From a bacterium (GTDB lineage: Bacteria; Bdellovibrionota_G; JALEGL01), in the NCBI GenBank assembly GCA_022763185.1, contig JALEGL010000008.1:139169-203168 (forward strand): a DNA stretch of 64,000 bases, read 5' to 3'. This document shows positions 36,062 through 45,827 of the stretch, piece by piece. The position numbers were made by a program, and so were the translations under genes. A model generated the notes under the pieces. That model was not told the origin of the DNA, made no database searches, and worked only from the letters and a program-made list of their open reading frames with translations. Position 1 is the first letter of the stretch, and each line of letters opens with the position of its first letter.

Positions 36062-37360
36062 GTGTTGATCATAAAATGGTGGTTTCAGTACTGTATTCCT
36101 ATTTTTATTCTTGCTTTAGTTTACCTACTGTTTTCACAGATAGGAAGAGTAGAGCAGAATTTGCAAGCTTGTGCATATAAACCTGGAAAAATTGACGTTG
36201 TCACGGCAGTCAATTTAAAAAAAGCTGTAAGCGTAAGTCATGATTTGATCTGCTATTCGGCACAAATAGAGGATTCATGCTCATTACATCATTCCGTTAT
36301 GGCAAACGTGTACTTTTCAACGCAACATGCACCAACAATAAATGAAAAAAATCTGATTGTGAAAGGTAAAATGTACGTTGGTCAAAACAATAAAATTAAA
36401 ATCTATACTAAGCAATGGTTCAACTCAGCTAGGTCGCAATTAATGCCCATTCAAAAGCTGTATGCTTACATAAGCAGCCAATTAAGATTTTTACCAGATA
36501 CAGATTTTGCCTTATTGCAGGCAACAATCTTTGCTCAAAAACAATATTTGTCTAGGGATCTAAAAAAATTATTCAAGCGTCTGGGAATCGGTCACTTGCT
36601 GGTTGTTTCTGGGATACATTTTGCACTCATAGTCTTGGTACTTAAAAATTGTGTTTTAAAACTGATTTTTTTAAATCTTTATACCGTAAAAATATTGCGT
36701 GTGGATAGCGTAGATTTAGTGTTGTCTACAATAATAGGCTTGCTGTACTTGTGCATGATTGATTTTCCAGTCTCTGCGCAACGAGCCTATGTTTTTATTG
36801 TTCTTGGGAAGTTAATGCATAGTCTTGGGGTTAGGTGTTCTATTTTTAGTCTATTGTTTTGTTCTGCCTTGGCATTGTATATTTTTGATCATAAACAAGT
36901 TTGGACACTTTCGTTTGTGTATTCTTTTCTTTGCGTATTGGCCATTGCTATATTTCAGCAAAAGAATAAAGTTTTTTTTAGTGCAGTACAAACAAGCTTA
37001 GGGATTTTTTCAATGAGTCAATTGTTAACCTGCATGATTTTTTCTTCTTTAAACCCTATGTCTTGGTTCTTAAATCTTTTATTCATTCCATTATTCTCAG
37101 TTGTTTTGGCTGTTTATTGTCTCTTTACAATAGGGATGGTTTTTATACACTCACCATTTATAATTAAAATTTTTATAAATCTATTGCATGCATTTAATGC
37201 TTTTTTATTAAAGGGTCTTCATTGGGTTGATGCAATGGGGATGCATGAAGTAAAATTGGAAAGTAACGTTTTTTTTTACAGTTTTCTGCTTTCTATGACG
37301 GTTTATGTCGGACTCCACATAGTGCGTAAGAGTCAAATCTTTTATAAACAAATACATTAA
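36062..37360 (+). CDS. comEC: Short ComEC/Rec2-like DNA uptake channel protein
   Basis: A 432-residue polytopic protein. After an N-terminal membrane segment and a short extracytoplasmic region (OB-like, residues about 35-130), the Competence domain follows, with LFKRLGIGHLLVVSGIHFAL, the family signature. About eight to ten hydrophobic segments follow to the end. Full ComEC proteins (about 700-800 residues) end in a metallo-beta-lactamase-like nuclease domain; this one stops after the membrane part. The start (GTG 36062 or TTG 36065) lacks a ribosome site. With type IV pilus genes nearby, a role in natural transformation is plausible but not shown. Confidence 0.82.
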   Translation: MLIIKWWFQYCIPIFILALVYLLFSQIGRVEQNLQACAYKPGKIDVVTAVNLKKAVSVSHDLICYSAQIEDSCSLHHSVMANVYFSTQHAPTINEKNLIVKGKMYVGQNNKIKIYTKQWFNSARSQLMPIQKLYAYISSQLRFLPDTDFALLQATIFAQKQYLSRDLKKLFKRLGIGHLLVVSGIHFALIVLVLKNCVLKLIFLNLYTVKILRVDSVDLVLSTIIGLLYLCMIDFPVSAQRAYVFIVLGKLMHSLGVRCSIFSLLFCSALALYIFDHKQVWTLSFVYSFLCVLAIAIFQQKNKVFFSAVQTSLGIFSMSQLLTCMIFSSLNPMSWFLNLLFIPLFSVVLAVYCLFTIGMVFIHSPFIIKIFINLLHAFNAFLLKGLHWVDAMGMHEVKLESNVFFYSFLLSMTVYVGLHIVRKSQIFYKQIH

Positions 37361-37462
37361 ATTTGAGTATTTGTGTCTGCAATGACATTGAACTAAACTA
37401 AAGAAAGTGGAGGTCTATATTACTTATTGCTCTTCATACTGAAAAACCTTATAAAGGACTTT

Positions 37463-38197
37463 ATGTCAGTTGATTTAGAATATATTGAAAGTTTTTTACA
37501 AGATCTTAAAAGAAGAGGGCAGAACTATCTTATCCATAACGCTAAAGAGGTAGAAAAACATTCAATCGACAAGAAAGGCCAAGCCGTGCAAAGTGCAGAA
37601 AATTTTGAAAACAATGAGTTCACACTAGAAAATGTTCGCCATGAGCTTGGGGAGTGTCAACGTTGCCAACTGCATACAACTAGAAAAAATATAGTCTTTG
37701 GAGTGGGCAATAAAAATGCAGATTTGATGATTGTTGGTGAGGCACCGGGTAGAGATGAGGATATTAAAGGTGAACCTTTTGTGGGAAGAGCAGGGCAACT
37801 GTTAACCAAAATAATTGAAGCCATTGGTTTAAGCAGAGAAGAAATTTACATTGCCAATATTATTAAATGCCGTCCCCCAGAGAACAGAAATCCAGCCCCA
37901 GAAGAAATTGAGCAGTGTGAACCCTTTTTAATAAAACAAATTCAAAGCATACAGCCTAAAGTTATTTGCTGTGTTGGCAAATTTGCTGCTCAAACTTTAT
38001 TAAAAACAGAGACGCCTATTTCTAAATTAAGAGGGCAATTTGCCCAATATGAAGGAATTGCATTGATGCCAACCTATCATCCGGCTTATTTGTTACGCAA
38101 TCCAAGTGCAAAAAAGTATGTTTGGGAAGATATGCAGTTGGTGCATGCTAAACTTTCTGAACTCACGGGTAAGAAGTTGAAGCTTAAAACATCATAG
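37463..38197 (+). CDS. Uracil-DNA glycosylase, family 4 (iron-sulfur)
   Basis: About 244 residues from ATG 37463, preceded by AAAGGA; the in-frame start at 37427 has no such site. The first 50 residues are a variable extension. The catalytic core has iron-sulfur cysteines C65 and C68 (CQRC) and a second pair around IIKCRPPENRNP and EQCEPF. The active-site motif is GEAPGRDED, and the uracil-recognition end is PTYHPAYLLRNP. It removes uracil from DNA as the first step of base excision repair. Its neighbours are comEC and queA. Confidence 0.93.
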   Translation: MSVDLEYIESFLQDLKRRGQNYLIHNAKEVEKHSIDKKGQAVQSAENFENNEFTLENVRHELGECQRCQLHTTRKNIVFGVGNKNADLMIVGEAPGRDEDIKGEPFVGRAGQLLTKIIEAIGLSREEIYIANIIKCRPPENRNPAPEEIEQCEPFLIKQIQSIQPKVICCVGKFAAQTLLKTETPISKLRGQFAQYEGIALMPTYHPAYLLRNPSAKKYVWEDMQLVHAKLSELTGKKLKLKTS

Positions 38198-38211
38198 CGG
38201 GTACTTAGGTT

Positions 38212-39285
38212 ATGCAGACTCTAGATTTTGACTTTCATTTACCAGAAGAGCTTATTGCACGTCAGGCTAAAACAGATAGGTCAGCAGCAAAAATGCTGTA
38301 CTATCATGTCAATCGTGATCAGATAAAGCATACGCATGTAAGTTCAATTGCTGATTTTTTTAATACAGGAGATGTATGCGTTATCAATAACACAAAAGTT
38401 TTAAAAGCCAGGTTTACTTGGCAATATAAATCAAAACAAGAAGAGCTGGTTTTACTTCAATGCATTTCTAAAAATAATACAAACTCTGTATGGGAAGCGA
38501 TTGTTTCTGGAAGAAAAACAAAATGTGAACATGTGTATCCACAAGGTAGCTTTAATTTTAAAATATGTAAGAAACTTGAAAATGGCCTTGCCCTTATCGA
38601 AGTTAACAAAACTTTTAATCAAGTGAGACAGTTGATGCTTGAGGAAGGAAAACTGCCCATACCCCCCTATATTAGAAAAATGCGTAAGCATTATGATGAA
38701 AGTGAAGACAGCCAATTGGATGAAAAGGGCTATCAAACAACTTATGCTGAAACTGCAGGAGCAGTAGCAGCACCAACAGCAGGCTTACACTTTACAGAAG
38801 AAGTCTTGGGTGAACTTGAAGCTAAAGGTGTTAAGTTGGTTAAAATTCAATTGGATGTAGGTTGGGGAACCTTCCAGCCTCTGAGTGATAAAAATTGGCA
38901 AGAAGGTAAACTGCATGAAGAGCGTGTATTTATCTCTGAACAAGCAGCAAAATCTATTTTAAAGGCGATGGAAAATAACCAACAAATTTTGGCAGTGGGT
39001 ACAACCTGTATCAGAAGTTTACAATGGTGGTATGAACAAGGCATGCCTGAACAAGGTATAGAGGGTATGTGTGATTTGTTTATCCATTACCCATGGCAAA
39101 CTCCAGTGGCAACGGCGATGCTCACTAACTTTCATTTTCCACAAACGTCTCTTCTGCATTTGGTTTCGGCTTTTATTGATGATGAAAAACAAACAAAATT
39201 GATGGAGTTGTATCAACAGGCTATAGAGAAGCGTTATATGTTTTACAGTTACGGAGATTGCATGTTAATTCAACATAAAAATTAA
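38212..39285 (+). CDS. queA: S-adenosylmethionine:tRNA ribosyltransferase-isomerase
   Basis: A 357-residue QueA: starts with DFDFHLPEELIARQA, and contains VINNTKVLKARF, the TYAETAGAVAAPTAGLHFTE signature and TAMLTNFHFPQTSLLHLVSA. It transfers ribose from SAM to preQ1 at tRNA position 34, making epoxyqueuosine. It lies seven bases before tgt, the preceding pathway step, and begins the common queA-tgt-yajC-secDF arrangement. Confidence 0.97.
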   Translation: MQTLDFDFHLPEELIARQAKTDRSAAKMLYYHVNRDQIKHTHVSSIADFFNTGDVCVINNTKVLKARFTWQYKSKQEELVLLQCISKNNTNSVWEAIVSGRKTKCEHVYPQGSFNFKICKKLENGLALIEVNKTFNQVRQLMLEEGKLPIPPYIRKMRKHYDESEDSQLDEKGYQTTYAETAGAVAAPTAGLHFTEEVLGELEAKGVKLVKIQLDVGWGTFQPLSDKNWQEGKLHEERVFISEQAAKSILKAMENNQQILAVGTTCIRSLQWWYEQGMPEQGIEGMCDLFIHYPWQTPVATAMLTNFHFPQTSLLHLVSAFIDDEKQTKLMELYQQAIEKRYMFYSYGDCMLIQHKN

Positions 39286-39291
39286 GAAGAT

Positions 39292-40404
39292 ATGATGGAT
39301 TTTAAACTTAAAAAAAATGCGAGTATCGGTAAGGCAAGAACGGCAACCCTGACAACAAAACATAGTTCAATTCAAACACCTGTTTTTATGCCTGTTGGAA
39401 CCAATGCTACGGTTAAAACACTATCCAAAGATGAACTCAAAGCCTGTGGAGCGCAGATTATTTTATCCAACACCTATCATAATTATTTAAAACCTGGTGA
39501 AGATGCCGTTGAAACCTTGGGCGGACTGCATCAGTTTATGAATTGGGATAGGAGTATTTTAACGGATAGTGGAGGCTTTCAAGTGTTTAGTTTGTCTGCA
39601 CTCAATAAAATCAATGAAGAAGGTGTAGCGTTTAGGTCTCACCATGATGGCAGCAAGATATTTTTTACTCCTGAAAGTGTTGCCATAACTCAAAAAAAAC
39701 TAGGCTCAGATATTGTGATGCCTTTAGATCAATGCATTGAGCTGCCAGCGGAAAAAAATAAAATTATAGAATCCGTGCAAAGAACTTTGCGCTGGCTAGA
39801 CAGAGCGTTAAGCGTTCCATTAAAAGATTATCAACAGACGTTTGCAATTGTTCAAGGGGGAACTGATCCAGAGTTAAGAAAATTTAGTGCTCAGGAAACC
39901 ATACAAAGAGATTGTTTTGGCTACGCTATTGGGGGCTTAAGCGTGGGCGAAGCTAAACCACTCATGTACGAGAGCATTGATGTGGTGACAGATATTTTAC
40001 CTCAGGATAAACCCAGGTATTTAATGGGAGTGGGTACGCCAGTTGATATTATTGAAGCGGTTGATCGGGGTGTGGATATGTTTGATTGCGTGATGCCAAC
40101 CCGCAATGCTAGAAATGGTAATTTATTTACAGACTATGGCCAAATCATGATCAAAAAAAAGCAGTATGCATTAAAAGACGAGCCTGTTTGTACAGATTGT
40201 CAATGTTATACCTGCCAGAACCACAGTTTAGCCTATCTGCATCATTTGTATCGCTGTAAAGAAGTCTTGGGGATTCGTTTGAATACCATCCATAATATTC
40301 ACTATTATCTTAATCTAATGCAAAGAATTAGATATTCAATTGAACAAGATGACTTTCAAAGATTTAAAGCTGGGTATTTGTCCAAATGGAATACCTCCCT
40401 CTAG
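39292..40404 (+). CDS. tgt: Queuine/preQ1 tRNA-guanine transglycosylase
   Basis: A 370-residue bacterial TGT. Conserved segments are TPVFMPVGTNATVKTL, ILTDSGGFQVFSL (proton-acceptor Asp), GGLSVGEAKP, the nucleophile Asp in DMFDCVMPTRNARNG, and the zinc ligands CTDCQCYTCQNHSLAYLHHL. It swaps G34 for preQ1 in tRNAs with GUN anticodons. AAGAAG precedes the ATG pair at 39292. Confidence 0.97.
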   Translation: MMDFKLKKNASIGKARTATLTTKHSSIQTPVFMPVGTNATVKTLSKDELKACGAQIILSNTYHNYLKPGEDAVETLGGLHQFMNWDRSILTDSGGFQVFSLSALNKINEEGVAFRSHHDGSKIFFTPESVAITQKKLGSDIVMPLDQCIELPAEKNKIIESVQRTLRWLDRALSVPLKDYQQTFAIVQGGTDPELRKFSAQETIQRDCFGYAIGGLSVGEAKPLMYESIDVVTDILPQDKPRYLMGVGTPVDIIEAVDRGVDMFDCVMPTRNARNGNLFTDYGQIMIKKKQYALKDEPVCTDCQCYTCQNHSLAYLHHLYRCKEVLGIRLNTIHNIHYYLNLMQRIRYSIEQDDFQRFKAGYLSKWNTSL

Positions 40405-40494
40405 GTAGGCCGTAACTGGACGGAAATGACATGTATAGCAAAAGATCGTAAAGAAAAATTGACCCTGTTGCTTGCCTAAGGTAAGAGAGCGGCT

Positions 40495-40836
40495 ATGATT
40501 TCAAATGTTTACGCAATGGCCTCTAATGGTCAACAAGCTGCCGAATCCGGCAATATTTTTTCTGCCATGTTCCCTATGCTCATGGTATTTGTCATCTTCT
40601 ACTTTATTTTAATAAGGCCGCAAAGGAAGCGAGAAGATCAGCATAAAAAATACTTAGAGAGCTTAAAAAAAGGCGATGAGGTTATTTTGCAAAATGGCAT
40701 CATTGGTAAAATTACAGGTGTAACAGAGAGTGTGGTTAGCCTTGAAATTGCACAAAATACAAAAATCAAAGTTTTAAGATCCGCAGTGGCAACAAATTAT
40801 TCCCCACAAGCATTAGCAAAAAAAGGAGATCAATAA
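40495..40836 (+). CDS. yajC: Sec translocase accessory subunit YajC
   Basis: A 113-residue single-pass membrane protein with the YajC hallmark FYFILIRPQRKREDQHKKYL directly after the hydrophobic helix (about residues 22-44) and the GDEVILQNGIIGKITGV beta domain. It associates with SecDF. It begins 90 bases after tgt and two bases before secD. Confidence 0.95.
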   Translation: MISNVYAMASNGQQAAESGNIFSAMFPMLMVFVIFYFILIRPQRKREDQHKKYLESLKKGDEVILQNGIIGKITGVTESVVSLEIAQNTKIKVLRSAVATNYSPQALAKKGDQ

Positions 40837-40838
40837 CA

Positions 40839-42548
40839 ATGAAAATGTCCAGTGTTTGGAAGTGGAAAGCAGGCATAGCGTTTCTGACAACGTTGCTTGC
40901 TGTCTATGTTGTTCTACCAAGCTTCGTCAGTGAAAGCACCTTAGAAAAATACAAAGACTATTTACCCAAGTCTAAAATTAATTTAGGTTTGGATCTTCAG
41001 GGTGGTATCCACATGGTTCTTGGTGTAGATGTTGATCGTGTTGTTCAAGATGAAGCTGAGAATTATGTTACGGAGATTAAAGAGTTATTGGATCGTGAAA
41101 GCATACTTTACCAGTCGGTCAGTAAAAAATTTAACAGTACATTGATTAAAATCAGTTTAAGTGACCCAGAGGATTTTGAAAAGCTGGAAGATATTTTTTA
41201 CAATCGTATCAATGCCGGCGGACAAACCGTTTTAGATATTCGCCAGTCATCTTCAGCAGAAGGAACTCTTGATGTTCAGATTAGTTCAGAGCGTAAAGGG
41301 CAAATTGAGAAGCAAACCATTGCTCAGGCTTTAGAAACCCTGAGAAATCGTATTGATGAATTTGGAGTGACCGAGCCGTCTATCCAAGCCCAGGGTAGTG
41401 ATAGAATTGTTGTGCAATTGCCTGGATTAGAAGATCCCCAGCGAGCTAAGTCAGTACTGGGGCAAACAGCGCAGTTGTCGTTTATGATTGTAGACGATGA
41501 TAGCTTTTCTCAAGCAACTCTAGAGCAGTGGGTCAAAGAAGCAGATGAAACACTTGAGCCTGGTTATGACGTTAGGACTTTAAATCGTTTCTTAAACAAT
41601 AGATTACCAGAAAATCGTAGGCTCTTGTTTAAAGACAACAAAGCCAGTGGTTTAGCGGGCAATATTATGGTTCCTGTTTTGGTAAAAACAGATAAAAAAA
41701 TTACAGGTGAGATGCTTGATCATGCACAAGTTGGTTTTGATCAAAACAATTGGCCAGAAGTTCACTTGCGCTATAATGTAACAGGTACTCAGCTACTTGA
41801 TGAAATCAGTGGTGAAAACATTCGTAGAAGAATGGCCATTGTTTTAGATAATAAAGTTTACTCAGACCCTGTGTTGCAAGGTCGTATTTCAGATGGTAAA
41901 CCCAGGATAACTTTTGGATCGATTAAATCAAGAAGTGAAACTTTTGCTGAAGCTAAAGATTTGGCCGTGATTTTAAGGGCTGGAGCGTTGCCAGCACCGG
42001 TAGAAATTTTAGAAACACGGTCGGTGGGTCCATCGTTGGGACGTGATTCGATTGAGCATGGGCTTAATGCCATTAAGTTAGGTGTATTGTTAATCATTGT
42101 ATTTATGGCCATATATTATAAATTATCAGGTTTAGCGGCTAACGTGGCTTTGCTCATCAATATTACGTTCATTATGGCATGTCTGGCTATGGTTAACGGG
42201 ACTTTAACCTTGCCGGGTATTGCCGGTATACTGATATCGATTGGTATGGCTGTTGATGCCAATGTGATTATTTATGAGAGGATTAGAGAAGAACTCTTAA
42301 GTGGTAAGAGTATCAGAGATGCAGTTGCTCAAGGCTATGAACGGGCACACATTACTATTGTAGATGCAAACATTACAACGGTGATTACAGCCATTGTTTT
42401 ATGGTACTTCGGTAGTGGTCCAATCAAAGGTTTTGCCATTACATTGATTTTTGGTCTGATTGCCAACTATTTCACCGCTTTGACGTTTACACGTTTATTT
42501 TTTGAATGGATATTAAATAAATTTCAACCCAAGAGGTTATCGATATGA
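40839..42548 (+). CDS. secD: Preprotein translocase subunit SecD
   Basis: A 569-residue SecD. An N-terminal membrane segment is followed by the D1 motif INLGLDLQGGIHM, a large periplasmic P1 domain (about 55-375), and five C-terminal membrane helices with D-region motifs such as AGILISIGMAVDANVIIYER, whose Asp takes part in proton-driven translocation. With SecF it completes export through SecYEG. It overlaps secF by four bases (ATGA). Confidence 0.97.
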   Translation: MKMSSVWKWKAGIAFLTTLLAVYVVLPSFVSESTLEKYKDYLPKSKINLGLDLQGGIHMVLGVDVDRVVQDEAENYVTEIKELLDRESILYQSVSKKFNSTLIKISLSDPEDFEKLEDIFYNRINAGGQTVLDIRQSSSAEGTLDVQISSERKGQIEKQTIAQALETLRNRIDEFGVTEPSIQAQGSDRIVVQLPGLEDPQRAKSVLGQTAQLSFMIVDDDSFSQATLEQWVKEADETLEPGYDVRTLNRFLNNRLPENRRLLFKDNKASGLAGNIMVPVLVKTDKKITGEMLDHAQVGFDQNNWPEVHLRYNVTGTQLLDEISGENIRRRMAIVLDNKVYSDPVLQGRISDGKPRITFGSIKSRSETFAEAKDLAVILRAGALPAPVEILETRSVGPSLGRDSIEHGLNAIKLGVLLIIVFMAIYYKLSGLAANVALLINITFIMACLAMVNGTLTLPGIAGILISIGMAVDANVIIYERIREELLSGKSIRDAVAQGYERAHITIVDANITTVITAIVLWYFGSGPIKGFAITLIFGLIANYFTALTFTRLFFEWILNKFQPKRLSI

Positions 42549-43714
42549 GCGCATCTGCAAATTCGCCCAAAAGTTTAGGTTTTTTTCGTTTGGTTCCACT
42601 CAAACCACGTGTTCCTTTTGTTAAAATTTCAAAAGTAACTTTGTTGTTGAGTATTGCGGTTTTATTTGTATGCGCGTTTTTGTTGCTCACAAAAGGGCTT
42701 AATTATGGTGTGGACTTTAAAGGTGGAACGCAAATGCACTTGCGCTTTAACCAAACAATGAGTGCTGCTCAAATAAGAAGCATTTTAGAGCCTTTGGGTT
42801 TATCCAATGCCAGTGTTCAAGATTTTGGTGAGGGCGGTAGTCAAGAGTTTTTGATTAGAGTGCCGCCAAAAGAAGTGGATTATAGCACATACAATGAGAC
42901 CATTACGCAAGCTTTAGGAAACCCAAAAGACTTAAAATTAAGGTTTGGTCAAGAGCGAGTATATATTTTTGGAAGTGAGATTGCAGACGCAGAAAATATA
43001 AAAAGTGCGTTCAATGCCTTGAAGATAGAAGACCTTTCAGTGGCTTCTGTTACTCCTTATGGTTCTTTAGATCAACAAGAATGGATGGTTCAATTTGCTG
43101 GTGTCTCTAAGCGAGTTTTAGAGGGTCTTAACGCGGCTGTTGGTAACAAAGAGAACGTGGAAGTTCTACAGATAGAAAATGTTGGTGCAAAAGTAGGTAG
43201 AGAGTTGCGTAACCAAGCCATAGGATCCGTTCTATTCTCTATCATGCTTATTTTGATTTATATTTGGTTTAGGTTTGATCTAGAGTTCGCTCCAGGTGCA
43301 ATTTTAGCTTTGGTACATGATGCGTTATTTGTTTTAGGTGTTTTTTCTTTGTTCCAGCTGCAATTTGACCTATCCATTGTAGCTGCAGTTTTAACCATTG
43401 TTGGTTTTTCAATCAACGATACCATTGTCGTCTACGATAGAGTAAGAGAAAACTTGCAAAATATGAAGGGAAAAGCCTTTGAAGAAGTTGTTAACATCAG
43501 TGTTAATGAAACTTTAAGCCGCACCTTGCTTACTTCAGGTACATTATTTTTAGCCGCAATAGCGCTATTGTATTTTGGTGGGCCAATCACAGAAAACTTT
43601 GCACTTTCTTTTACGATTGGTGTGATTGTTGGAACTTATTCAACTATTTTTATTGCATCACCTTTAACTATTTACTTTTACAAGTATATTCAAAAAAGAA
43701 AAGCAACACGTTAA
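42545..43714 (+). CDS. secF: Preprotein translocase subunit SecF
   Basis: A 389-residue SecF, somewhat longer than the E. coli protein because of the N-terminus and periplasmic insert. It shows GLNYGVDFKGGTQMHL after the first membrane helix and GFSINDTIVVYDRVRENL with the conserved Asp in the helix bundle. ATG 42545 overlaps the secD stop, so the two are translationally coupled. A 221-base AT-rich gap without recognisable features follows before recJ. Confidence 0.97.
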   Translation: MSASANSPKSLGFFRLVPLKPRVPFVKISKVTLLLSIAVLFVCAFLLLTKGLNYGVDFKGGTQMHLRFNQTMSAAQIRSILEPLGLSNASVQDFGEGGSQEFLIRVPPKEVDYSTYNETITQALGNPKDLKLRFGQERVYIFGSEIADAENIKSAFNALKIEDLSVASVTPYGSLDQQEWMVQFAGVSKRVLEGLNAAVGNKENVEVLQIENVGAKVGRELRNQAIGSVLFSIMLILIYIWFRFDLEFAPGAILALVHDALFVLGVFSLFQLQFDLSIVAAVLTIVGFSINDTIVVYDRVRENLQNMKGKAFEEVVNISVNETLSRTLLTSGTLFLAAIALLYFGGPITENFALSFTIGVIVGTYSTIFIASPLTIYFYKYIQKRKATR

Positions 43715-43935
43715 ATAATACTTTTTTTAGGTCGTTGGGTTTTGAGATTGAACTGAAAACTCTACGTTTATTGTTAAAGCAACTGTACGTTCTTGTATAA
43801 ATCAAGCAGTCGTTATTGAAGGGGGCTTTATAAATTTGTCACCTTTCAATTCCAGTGATCTTGTGTGAACAACAGATGTTTTAGTCATGCAGAAGAAAGT
43901 CGCCATTTCTATAAAATTTTGCTACTAATTTTTAC

Positions 43936-45636
43936 ATGCCTAAATATGACTGGCAAGAACGCCAAGTTAATCAAAATGTCTTAGACCATATTTTGAACAA
44001 TACGGATTTACCGCTTGCAGCAGCAAAGGTAGCAGCAAACCGTTTAAATAAAGATGAGGATATCAATCTCTATATTAATCCCACTTTACAACATATGTTA
44101 TCTCCATTGGGGATAAGCGGTTTAAAGCAGGCGGCTCAGAAGGTTGCTGATGCGGTGCTCTTGAGAAAAAAAATATTAATCCATGGTGATTTTGATGCGG
44201 ACGGGATTAGTTCATGTGCACTGTTAACCCACTTTTTTAGATCTTTGGATATAGATGTTATTCCTTTTGTCCCCAATCGCCTTAAAGAAGGGCATGGATT
44301 ATCTTTAAATGCTTTAAAACTGGCTCAAGAAGAGTCATGTCATATGGTTATCACCTGTGACTGTGGCTCATCAAATAAAACTGAAATAGAGCAGTTTAGA
44401 GCAGCAGGTATTGATGTGATTATCACAGATCACCATCAGGCTGGAGACTCTGTTGAAACAGACTGCATTATTGTTAACCCGCAACTTGCACAGAACAGCG
44501 AGTACCAAAACTTAGCAGGTGTAGGGGTAGCCTTTATGCTGGGGGTTGGTGTTAGAAGTGTTTTACGTGAAAAACATTATTTTGAAGAAAAAAAAGAACC
44601 CAACTTAAAACAACTTCTGGATATTGTTGCTTTGGGAACCATTGCAGATTTAACACCTTTAAAGGGCTTAAACCGTTTGTTTGTTAAAGAAGGCTTAAAA
44701 CAACTGACTCAAAGTCAAAAGCCAGGAATTGTAGCCATGCGCAACTCTGCTGGGATTTCTGCTGGTGTCAAACTGCTGAGTGAAGATGTTGGCTTTAAAT
44801 TAGCACCCAGGATCAATGCAGCCGCACGTTTAGGATATGCTGATGTTGCTTTAGAAACTCTTTTGGCTCAGGATATAATCAAAGCCACTGAACTGGCGAC
44901 AAAGTTAGAAGCCTTCAATAGCAAAAGAAAAAGCTTACAAAAAACCATTTTAAGTGATGCCAAAGATATGGCACGACGACAAATATCTCTTGGTGAACGC
45001 TGTATTATTTTATGCAGTAAAAACTTTCATCCCGGCATCAATGGTCTGGTTGCACAACAACTGAGTCAGGAGTTCTCAATGCCTGCCTTAGTATTTTATG
45101 AAGATGGCAATGTTGCCAAAGGCTCTGCTAGAAGTTTTTCAGGTTTTAATTTGATGGACTTGTTTGAACATGCAAAAGACCACATGTTACAGTATGGCGG
45201 CCATAAGCAAGCCGGCGGTGGTAGTGTGGCTATGCAAAACTTTTCTGTCTTTTTAAGTGCATGTCAACAGTATATGAAAAAACAACCCCATAAGGGAGTA
45301 GTCCAAAGGTTGTATGATGGTGTGCTAGAGCATGGCTTGATTAAAAAAGATTTGATTGAGGCTTTAAATCAATTGGGTCCATTTGGTATGGGACATGAGG
45401 AGCCCTTATTTAAATTTAAAGTACAACCTATGGATGTACGTTGTTTATCAGATAAGCATGTAAAGTTTAAAGTGGGGGGACAAGATCAAAGCATTGATTG
45501 TATTGGTTTTAATTTTTGGCAAGAGTTTTCAAGCTTGTCGAATCGGCAGCAGAATTTTGATATTATTGCACGACCAGAAATTAATGTTTGGCAGGGCTAT
45601 GAAAATATTCAACTGCGTATAATAGATATTTTATAA
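43936..45636 (+). CDS. recJ: Single-stranded-DNA exonuclease RecJ
   Basis: A 566-residue DHH-family nuclease. The metal-binding motifs are visible: HGDFDADGISS (motif I), CDCGSSN, ITDHHQ (DHH motif), ALGTIADLTPL and APRINAAARLG. The DHHA1 domain has YGGHKQAGGGSV, and an OB domain forms the C-terminus. It degrades ssDNA 5' to 3' in recombination and repair. No ribosome site is evident before ATG 43936. An inverted repeat begins two bases after its stop. Confidence 0.95.
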   Translation: MPKYDWQERQVNQNVLDHILNNTDLPLAAAKVAANRLNKDEDINLYINPTLQHMLSPLGISGLKQAAQKVADAVLLRKKILIHGDFDADGISSCALLTHFFRSLDIDVIPFVPNRLKEGHGLSLNALKLAQEESCHMVITCDCGSSNKTEIEQFRAAGIDVIITDHHQAGDSVETDCIIVNPQLAQNSEYQNLAGVGVAFMLGVGVRSVLREKHYFEEKKEPNLKQLLDIVALGTIADLTPLKGLNRLFVKEGLKQLTQSQKPGIVAMRNSAGISAGVKLLSEDVGFKLAPRINAAARLGYADVALETLLAQDIIKATELATKLEAFNSKRKSLQKTILSDAKDMARRQISLGERCIILCSKNFHPGINGLVAQQLSQEFSMPALVFYEDGNVAKGSARSFSGFNLMDLFEHAKDHMLQYGGHKQAGGGSVAMQNFSVFLSACQQYMKKQPHKGVVQRLYDGVLEHGLIKKDLIEALNQLGPFGMGHEEPLFKFKVQPMDVRCLSDKHVKFKVGGQDQSIDCIGFNFWQEFSSLSNRQQNFDIIARPEINVWQGYENIQLRIIDIL

Positions 45637-45638
45637 AA

Positions 45639-45693
45639 GGGACAGCTACCTTAATTCAAATATAAAGCTCAGAATAATTAAGGTAGCTGTCCC
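45639..45693 (+). repeat. REP/MITE-like inverted repeat after recJ
   Basis: Two perfect 18-base arms, GGGACAGCTACCTTAATT (45639-45656) and its complement (45676-45693), flank a 19-base loop; the right arm is followed by CGAATT. There is no T-run, so it is not a standard terminator. GGGACAG-type outward palindromes followed by CCCCGAATT resemble the REP sequences linked with RAYT (Y1/IS200-like) transposases, although no such transposase gene is in the window. Confidence 0.75.
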
Positions 45694-45827
45694 CGAATTA
45701 ACAAAAAATAAAATTAATTCAGCTAAATGATTGCCCTTTTGCGTTAAATCAGTTAGCGTTTAAGTTATTAATATTAAGGGCTTAATGCCTACTGTATGTG
45801 CAAATATAAAAAAGGAGCCATGAAACC

